IMG/VR virus record: IMGVR_UViG_3300044730_002015
Coordinates: 1-64,000 of that record
DNA from: a virus
Strand: one strand, 5' to 3'
DNA length: 64,000 nt
The notes beneath the pieces are model-generated. The model worked only from the letters and a program-made list of their open reading frames with translations, was not told where the DNA came from and searched no databases. This document shows positions 58,913 through 64,000 of the stretch, in pieces. Each line of letters begins with the position of its first letter. The first letter of the stretch is position 1. Position numbers and translations under genes: made by a program.

Positions 58913-59286
58913 GCACTTATTGGTATGTTGATAGTTCCCGAACGTCCGTATACCACTAGATAACCGGATATGATGGCAAAGTTTACAAGCCCCATACTTC
59001 TTGTCAATACTTGTAGGTTGCCGCCGCTGCTGGCATTGATGCCAGTAAGTTGGCTGCCGTTACCAAATAGATAACTAGCGGTAATATTGGCGCTGGTAAT
59101 GATGTTGCCCGTGGCGCCCAGTGTGGTGAAATTGCCAGCAGCCGGGGTGGCATTGCCGATAATAATGCCATTGATAGCACCAGTAGAAGCCAATTGCCAG
59201 CCTTGGCCGTTGAAAACCCAGGTTTTGTTATTAAACGTGTAGTAGTCGTTGACACTGGGGTTCGAGGGAAAATCAATAGTGGCCAT
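58909..59286 (-). CDS. Short fibre-like protein
   Basis: 125 residues. Begins ATIDFPSNPSVNDYYTFNNK, continues with the same TSANITASYLFGNGSQLTGI shaft unit as the long fibres, and ends after a short hydrophobic strand. No tip or S74 domain. It may be a truncated paralogue or a real short fibre; complete frame, late box 28 bases upstream. Confidence 0.7.
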   Translation of the reverse strand: MATIDFPSNPSVNDYYTFNNKTWVFNGQGWQLASTGAINGIIIGNATPAAGNFTTLGATGNIITSANITASYLFGNGSQLTGINASSGGNLQVLTRSMGLVNFAIISGYLVVYGRSGTINIPISA

Positions 59287-59314
59287 ATAATTTGTTCAGG
59301 AATATCCTATGTTA

Positions 59315-59321
59315 TATTTAT
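59315..59321 (-). promoter_or_regulatory. Late promoter box
   Basis: ATAAATA, 28 bases before the ATG at 59286; no other gene in this 85-base gap. Confidence 0.5.
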
Positions 59322-59371
59322 TATCACAACACCAAAGGTATCTCGCGTGATTATGCTGAGATCCATTGCGT

Positions 59372-60277
59372 TCAAGCAGAACTAACCTGGAAAGTGCCCG
59401 ATGAGGTAAAAGTATGCACTGTGTTGCCGCCCACTGTGGATACGGTACCACCGGTGGCCTTTTGCGAGCCAACATAACTGAAGATCACTATGCCCGGACC
59501 ACCTGTTCCCGCTGCTGCAGGAGAGCCACCCAAGCCACCACCACCTCCGCCCCCGGTGTTGACATTGCCCGGAGTTGACGCAAATGCAGGTGCCAATCCA
59601 CCAGCGCATCCGCCTTTGCCACCACCGCCTAGTCCGCCTGATGAAAATGAAAAAAGTTGTGTAGGAAGTTGGGTAGCGGCACCTCCGCCACCACCACCTC
59701 CGTAGTAAGTTGATGTGCCGGTGATACTGCTGGTAGATCCAGCACCACCTGGGCCACCCAGACGGGCGCCGGTGGTAGCGGGCGATGCTGTACCAGCCGA
59801 ACCCGCTGCGCCGATGGGTCCTCCTCCTCCGCCTCCGCCGCCAGCTCCATCAGTGTTGGGCAAAAATCGTTGTCCAGCACCGCCGGGGCCACCAAACGTG
59901 CCAGTACCAACGGTAGCATCTGCGTTGTAACCGCCTTGCCCGCCGCCACCTGCTCCCGGTGTGGCCGCTGTAGCTCCAGCAAATGAACTGGCACCACCGC
60001 CACCACCGCCCAAAGAACTCACTGTGACACCGCTACCTGTGATATCAGTGTTGGCTCCGCGTGTGCTGGCGCCGCCACCTCCGCCAACTGTGACCACATA
60101 AGGTCCCGTGGACACAGTGGTCACACCTTCTAGCACACGGCCTCCGCCACCTCCGCCACCTTGGTCATCGCCGCCACCGCCACCTGCACCTACCGCGAGA
60201 TATCGTACAGTAAAACTCTGTGGAAAGTACTGGTTGTAAAGCGTGGTATTACTAATGGTTATGCCAGTGAATAACAT
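59372..60277 (-). CDS. Glycine-rich adhesin-like protein
   Basis: 301 residues. Head LFTGITISNTTLYNQYFPQS, strand FTVRYLAVGAGGGGG, then poly-Gly runs with the pattern TVGGGGGAST, and a C-terminus PGIVIFSYVGSQKA ... VHTFTSSGTFQVSSA. Same family as its neighbours, with a different head. One of three in tandem here. Confidence 0.75.
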   Translation of the reverse strand: MLFTGITISNTTLYNQYFPQSFTVRYLAVGAGGGGGDDQGGGGGGGRVLEGVTTVSTGPYVVTVGGGGGASTRGANTDITGSGVTVSSLGGGGGGASSFAGATAATPGAGGGGQGGYNADATVGTGTFGGPGGAGQRFLPNTDGAGGGGGGGGPIGAAGSAGTASPATTGARLGGPGGAGSTSSITGTSTYYGGGGGGGAATQLPTQLFSFSSGGLGGGGKGGCAGGLAPAFASTPGNVNTGGGGGGGLGGSPAAAGTGGPGIVIFSYVGSQKATGGTVSTVGGNTVHTFTSSGTFQVSSA

Positions 60278-60284
60278 AATTTTC

Positions 60285-61157
60285 CTATACGGTAGAGGTC
60301 AGTGTAAATGTACCAGGTGCTGTGAATGTATGATATGTATAGCCACCTGAACTGGTAATGACACCACCTGTACCCTTGGTTCCGCCCTCGTATCTAACTA
60401 TGACTGTGCCGGGTCCTCCTGTGCCACCTGCATTGGGTGAAGTGCCTGTTCCGCCAGCACCACCTCCACCACCGCCACGACCGGGTGTGGCTGCAACCAC
60501 ACCACCACCGCTGCTGCCCCCGGTACCGGCACCTGATGTGGGTGTACCTCCCCCGATGCCACCTGAACCCGCGGAAGATCCTCCCCCACCGCCAGCACCA
60601 TAGATCACACCATCTACCCAGGTATAGCCTGCGCCACCGTCGCCGCCAGGGCCTGTGCCGCTGCCGCCCACACCTGGAGATCCTGCACCACCAGCACCAC
60701 CGCCACCGCCACCGCCGTTACGAGCACTGACTGCTCCGGGATTGCCCTGTGGGGGACTTGTGGGTGGTGTGTTGCCTGAGCCGGCTGTTTGACTGGCATA
60801 AGCACTACCAGCACCGGCACCACCGCCCGATGCTCCCGATGTGCCTGAACTGTTTTGGCTGCCACCACCGCCACCACCGGCTGCCGTCAATCCAAAACCT
60901 GTGCTGCTGTCACCAGAGCCTCCAGAGGATGGAGAGGTTGTCCGGCCAGCACCGCCGGTGCCCACAGTGACAGGATATGCAGCCGGAGCCGAAGATACCT
61001 GAGTTGATCCGGTTAGCACACCACCACCGCCACCACCGCCGGCAGCATCAAATCCACCGCCTCCACCAGCACCAACCACTATGTATTCTAATAACACATT
61101 GGGTACAAAGGTATTAATCATTGTGGCATTTTGTACAGTGGTTTCTGAAATTATCAT
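60285..61157 (-). CDS. Glycine-rich adhesin-like protein
   Basis: 290 residues from ATG 61157 (AAGGACC before it; a longer frame extends into the upstream gene). Head IISETTVQNATMINTFVPNV, then LEYIVVGAGGGGGFDA and a long poly-Gly core. The end GTVIVRYEGGTKGTG ... YTYHTFTAPGTFTLTS is nearly the same as in 46339-46638. Eight bases upstream of the next gene. Confidence 0.75.
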   Translation of the reverse strand: MIISETTVQNATMINTFVPNVLLEYIVVGAGGGGGFDAAGGGGGGGVLTGSTQVSSAPAAYPVTVGTGGAGRTTSPSSGGSGDSSTGFGLTAAGGGGGGSQNSSGTSGASGGGAGAGSAYASQTAGSGNTPPTSPPQGNPGAVSARNGGGGGGGAGGAGSPGVGGSGTGPGGDGGAGYTWVDGVIYGAGGGGGSSAGSGGIGGGTPTSGAGTGGSSGGGVVAATPGRGGGGGGAGGTGTSPNAGGTGGPGTVIVRYEGGTKGTGGVITSSGGYTYHTFTAPGTFTLTSTV

Positions 61158-61170
61158 GTTGGGTCCTTGA

Positions 61171-62265
61171 TTATGCGGGTATGGTCCAGGTAGTGGGTGC
61201 AGTGATAGTGTAAACCACACGTCCGCTGGGATTAGTTACGATAGTTACAGCAGGAGCAGGATTGAATGTTCCAACGGCTGGTCGTCCTACGGTAATAGTA
61301 GACATCACAACCACGCCTGGTCCACCTGCACCGCCTGCTGGTGTTGGAATCGTACTAGGAGGAAGGCCGGTATTGCCACCGCCGCCGCCACCGCCACCAC
61401 GATTGGTTGATCCAGCTGTGCCACCTGCACTGCCAGCGCCGCCGGCACCACCACCATCAAGGCCTGCTCCCCCGCTGCCACCATTGAATCCACCACCACC
61501 ACCACCACCGCCACCATAACCAATATCAGCGCCTGGAGCAGAAAATGTTCCGGGTAAAGTCCTACCTCCAGCGGCTGCGCCACCTGGTGCCCCCACTACC
61601 GAGGGCCAGGTCGGCGCCGGAACCGATGCAGGGGAGGGGCCGCCTGAGCCAGCAGTACCACTAACTGGGATTGGGCCACCGCCGCCCCCGCCACCACCTG
61701 CGTTGGAAATCTGCCGACTTGTGGGACCTCTGGTGGGCAATAATGGTGCAGGAGAAGACGGAGCTGTCGAGAAACTGCCACCAGTACCACCGCCTTGAGT
61801 GCCACCAGCACCACTGCCAGCACTGCCACCACCACCACCGCCACGTGCGTCGCCGGCCGGGGTAGGGAAAGGCCCTGATCCGGGAAGTCCTGCTACGCCT
61901 GCTGATGCACTGCCACCACCGGGACGTCCACCGCCACCACCACCTCCGCCGGCAGTGACACTTCCAATGCTAATAATAGGTCCTGGCGAAGTTATGGTTG
62001 TATTTTGACCTGGATTGCCACTGGTGGTTCCGGGCCCAGGTGGAGCTGCGCCTCCGGCACCAATGGTGAATATCACAGTGCCAGGTCCGCTGATGCTCCA
62101 AGCATTGTAATTACAACCACCGCCACCACCGCCACCGGCACCACGACGCCCACCGGAACCACCACCGGCTACTGCCATGACATTTAGACTCAAGGGAAAA
62201 TTTGGTACCCCGGCCGCTGTTGCTTGCCGCCCGGTTGATGCAACTGCTTGTAGTATTCCTGTCAT
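61171..62265 (-). CDS. Glycine-rich adhesin-like protein
   Basis: 364 residues. Short head (TGILQAVASTGRQATAAGVP), NVMAVAGGGSGGRRGAGGGG and poly-Gly modules. Its C-terminus (VVYTITAPTTWTIPA) resembles 45085-46332 (VRHTITGSTSWNIP) rather than its direct neighbours, which points to module exchange. Follows the partial fibre gene. Confidence 0.75.
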   Translation of the reverse strand: MTGILQAVASTGRQATAAGVPNFPLSLNVMAVAGGGSGGRRGAGGGGGGGCNYNAWSISGPGTVIFTIGAGGAAPPGPGTTSGNPGQNTTITSPGPIISIGSVTAGGGGGGGGRPGGGSASAGVAGLPGSGPFPTPAGDARGGGGGGSAGSGAGGTQGGGTGGSFSTAPSSPAPLLPTRGPTSRQISNAGGGGGGGGPIPVSGTAGSGGPSPASVPAPTWPSVVGAPGGAAAGGRTLPGTFSAPGADIGYGGGGGGGGGFNGGSGGAGLDGGGAGGAGSAGGTAGSTNRGGGGGGGGNTGLPPSTIPTPAGGAGGPGVVVMSTITVGRPAVGTFNPAPAVTIVTNPSGRVVYTITAPTTWTIPA

Positions 62266-62283
62266 GATTTTGAAAATAAAGTT

Positions 62284-64000
62284 TTAAATAACATTGGAGC
62301 CGTTGACAAACCAAGTGTCAGTGGCAACCTTGACCAAGGTGGCAAAACCATACCAGGCCAAAGTTCTATTGCCTGTTGTGGCATTGCCTGCTAGATACAG
62401 TGTTACACCGGCGTTGGCCCCGATAGTACAGTTGGCTCCACTTTGATTGATTAATGTTACAGCGGCACCAATGGGCAACGGCACAGAACTATTGGCTGGA
62501 ATATTTATTGTGACGCCACCTGAGGCAGTATAATAGTGTTCGCCCAGATCCGCCAACGCGATAGTGGGTGTGCCAGTCCAGGAAATCTGTGGAATATCCC
62601 TGTAACCTGCTACGATATTACCCGGCAAATATAGTTGGCCGTCGGAAGCAAAATTCCACCGATTGGATCCAGTTTGTATGGTAGTGTTGGCATTGGCCCC
62701 TACAATGGTACCGCTGGCCGAGTTGATGTTTAGATTGCCGGCCTGATCAAAAGTCCAGGTATAGGCACCAGTTTTGATAGTGGTGTTGCTGGCACTGCCT
62801 ACGAAATTGCCAGCAGCCACATTTGCGGAACTGGTTATATTGGCAGTGGTCAAAATTGTGACAGCGGCATTTGATGCAAGATAATCGGCCACATTGGAAT
62901 TGCCATATGAGCCACCACCGCCTGCGATACCAGTCAAGAATGCGCCATTACCAATAAAATAATTACCTGCAACGTTGGCAGTGGTAGTGATGTTTGCAGT
63001 GGTCAGTACAGTGACAGCAGCATTTGAGGCTAGATAGGTGGCTACATTGGAATTGCCATATAATGAAACCTGTGTGCCGTTGGCATAGTTTACAGCAAAG
63101 GTATTGCCAGGCAATGTCAAATTGCCAGTGTTGTCAAAATTCCAAGTATATGTGCCTGCTATCAAACCCACGTTGGGATCTGATCCTGCTGCTCCTATGA
63201 AGTTATTGGCAGTTATGTTGGCCGACGTAGTGATATTGCCAGTGGTCAGTATGGTTACAGCAGCATTTGAGGCAAGATAGTTGGCAACATCTGCGTTGCT
63301 GTATGAGCCACCACTACCACCCAATGATACCTGTGTGCCGTTAGCGTAGTTGACTGCAAAAGTGTTTCCGGGCAGTGTGAAGTTTCCAGTGTTGCCAAAA
63401 GTCCAGTTATAGACTCCAGTCCTGATAGTGGTATTGCTGGCACTACCGCCTACGAAATTAGCAGCACTGATATTGGCACTGCTGGTGATGTTGCCTGTGA
63501 CATTTAAACTGGTGCCTGTGGCAGCACCAATGTTGGGTGTGACCAGATTGGCACCGGCCTTGACCGAGATGTTGCCACCGCCGTCAAACGCCGTGGTGTT
63601 GTTGTCTACCTTGGCAGAAATAGTGGTAGTGGCAAGACTGATACCTGCGGCGGTGTTGGCCGAATATACCTGGCTTTGGCTGAACACAGCAAACTGTATG
63701 TTGCTGGTGCCAAAAACTATGGCAGTATTTGGCGCATCAACAATAAAGGCCGAGCCTTTGTTGACATTGCCGCCGGTGGTGTAGAAGTAGTCGTTGATGC
63801 CCAAGGCATCTACATTGGCCAAACCAGCGGTGTTTTCTGTGGAAGCCCTGGTGATAGCTGTGGCGTTGGACCACACATACACGCCATTGTGTGCGCCATT
63901 GGCTTCGTTCTTGACCAAGATACGAGTGTTGGCTGTCTGTACATTGGCTGTGTCAATGAGATTGAAACTACCAGTGGTGGTCAGCGTGGCACCTATACCG
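62284..64000 (-). CDS. Tail fibre, 5' end beyond window
   Basis: About 571 visible residues, open to the right edge. The visible N-part has a domain (ANTRILVKNEANGAHNGVYV; IDTANVQ) seen in phage fibres. The shaft has units FTLPGNTFAVNYANGTQVSL repeated at least three times and TANITSSANVAAGNF. The C-terminal end (AALVTLINQSGANCTIGANA then LAWYGFATLVKV) is a small beta domain. No S74 domain. Missing start means total length is unknown. Confidence 0.8.
   Translation of the reverse strand, partial: GIGATLTTTGSFNLIDTANVQTANTRILVKNEANGAHNGVYVWSNATAITRASTENTAGLANVDALGINDYFYTTGGNVNKGSAFIVDAPNTAIVFGTSNIQFAVFSQSQVYSANTAAGISLATTTISAKVDNNTTAFDGGGNISVKAGANLVTPNIGAATGTSLNVTGNITSSANISAANFVGGSASNTTIRTGVYNWTFGNTGNFTLPGNTFAVNYANGTQVSLGGSGGSYSNADVANYLASNAAVTILTTGNITTSANITANNFIGAAGSDPNVGLIAGTYTWNFDNTGNLTLPGNTFAVNYANGTQVSLYGNSNVATYLASNAAVTVLTTANITTTANVAGNYFIGNGAFLTGIAGGGGSYGNSNVADYLASNAAVTILTTANITSSANVAAGNFVGSASNTTIKTGAYTWTFDQAGNLNINSASGTIVGANANTTIQTGSNRWNFASDGQLYLPGNIVAGYRDIPQISWTGTPTIALADLGEHYYTASGGVTINIPANSSVPLPIGAAVTLINQSGANCTIGANAGVTLYLAGNATTGNRTLAWYGFATLVKVATDTWFVNGSNVI

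Noticed and set aside
1-64000. tRNA genes, integrase, transposase or homing endonuclease
   Set aside because: Intergenic gaps are short and no cloverleaf, recombinase or HNH/GIY-YIG motif was seen; polymerase is uninterrupted.

Overview
The window is a dense phage genome segment, about 48% G+C by eye, with almost every gene on the minus strand. Genes commonly meet in ATGA overlaps. I read it as a large aquatic T4-like myovirus. The reasons are T4-type replication genes (sliding clamp gp45, clamp-loader ATPase gp44, family B polymerase gp43, DsbA-like protein, GroES-like gp31), T4-type late promoter boxes of the form NTAAATA in front of many virion and lysis genes, and auxiliary genes typical of cyanobacterial and pelagic T4-like phages (phoH, pstS, mazG, peptide deformylase). 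No integrase, tRNA, intron, IS element or CRISPR array was seen. The host is unknown. PstS looks proteobacterial, closest from memory to betaproteobacterial forms, which hints at an aquatic proteobacterium.

Layout. 0-7.2 kb: conserved small genes, a PTPS/QueD-like protein and a TGT/DpdA-like transglycosylase, then gp45, gp43 and dsbA behind sigma70-type promoters. 7.2-10.7 kb: an exported nuclease and a tail fibre with a C1q/TNF-like tip. 10.7-27 kb: many virion-associated proteins of unknown function, a Dps-like ferritin, a 1395-residue multi-enzyme polyvalent protein, a HxGH nucleotidyltransferase and a KxDG ligase-like protein. 27-32 kb: a protein-homeostasis operon (dnaJ, def, clpA), holin-like genes and a fatty acid desaturase. 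32-37 kb: pstS with a candidate Pho box, two lipoproteins, an i-spanin/o-spanin pair and an M15 endolysin. 38-39 kb: the plus-strand phoH unit. 39-45 kb: small basic cysteine proteins, gp44, gp31, a DnaE-like stub, a nucleotidyltransferase, mazG. 45-52 kb: two glycine-rich adhesin-like proteins, an APS kinase fusion beside a sulfotransferase, and three glycosyltransferase-type enzymes. 52-64 kb: a 1764-residue cysteine-rich repeat fibre with an S74 chaperone domain, another S74 fibre, a short fibre, three more glycine-rich proteins and a truncated fibre at the edge.

How the parts may work together. Five good TTGAC-type/TATAAT-type promoters (gp45, dsbA, dnaJ, gp44, mazG) suggest an early class, while NTAAATA boxes mark a late class. 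Eight of the late boxes lie only 5-7 nt from the start codon, so those late mRNAs may be leaderless. At least a dozen otherwise unrelated proteins share an N-terminal tag (basic or hydrophobic start, acid at 5, two hydrophobics, Glu at 8-9). It resembles the T4 capsid-targeting sequence and suggests a packaged, co-injected cargo set. The tail region combines fibres, glycine-rich adhesin-like proteins, sugar-transfer enzymes and a possible PAPS-dependent sulfation pair, all pointing to surface recognition or surface modification.
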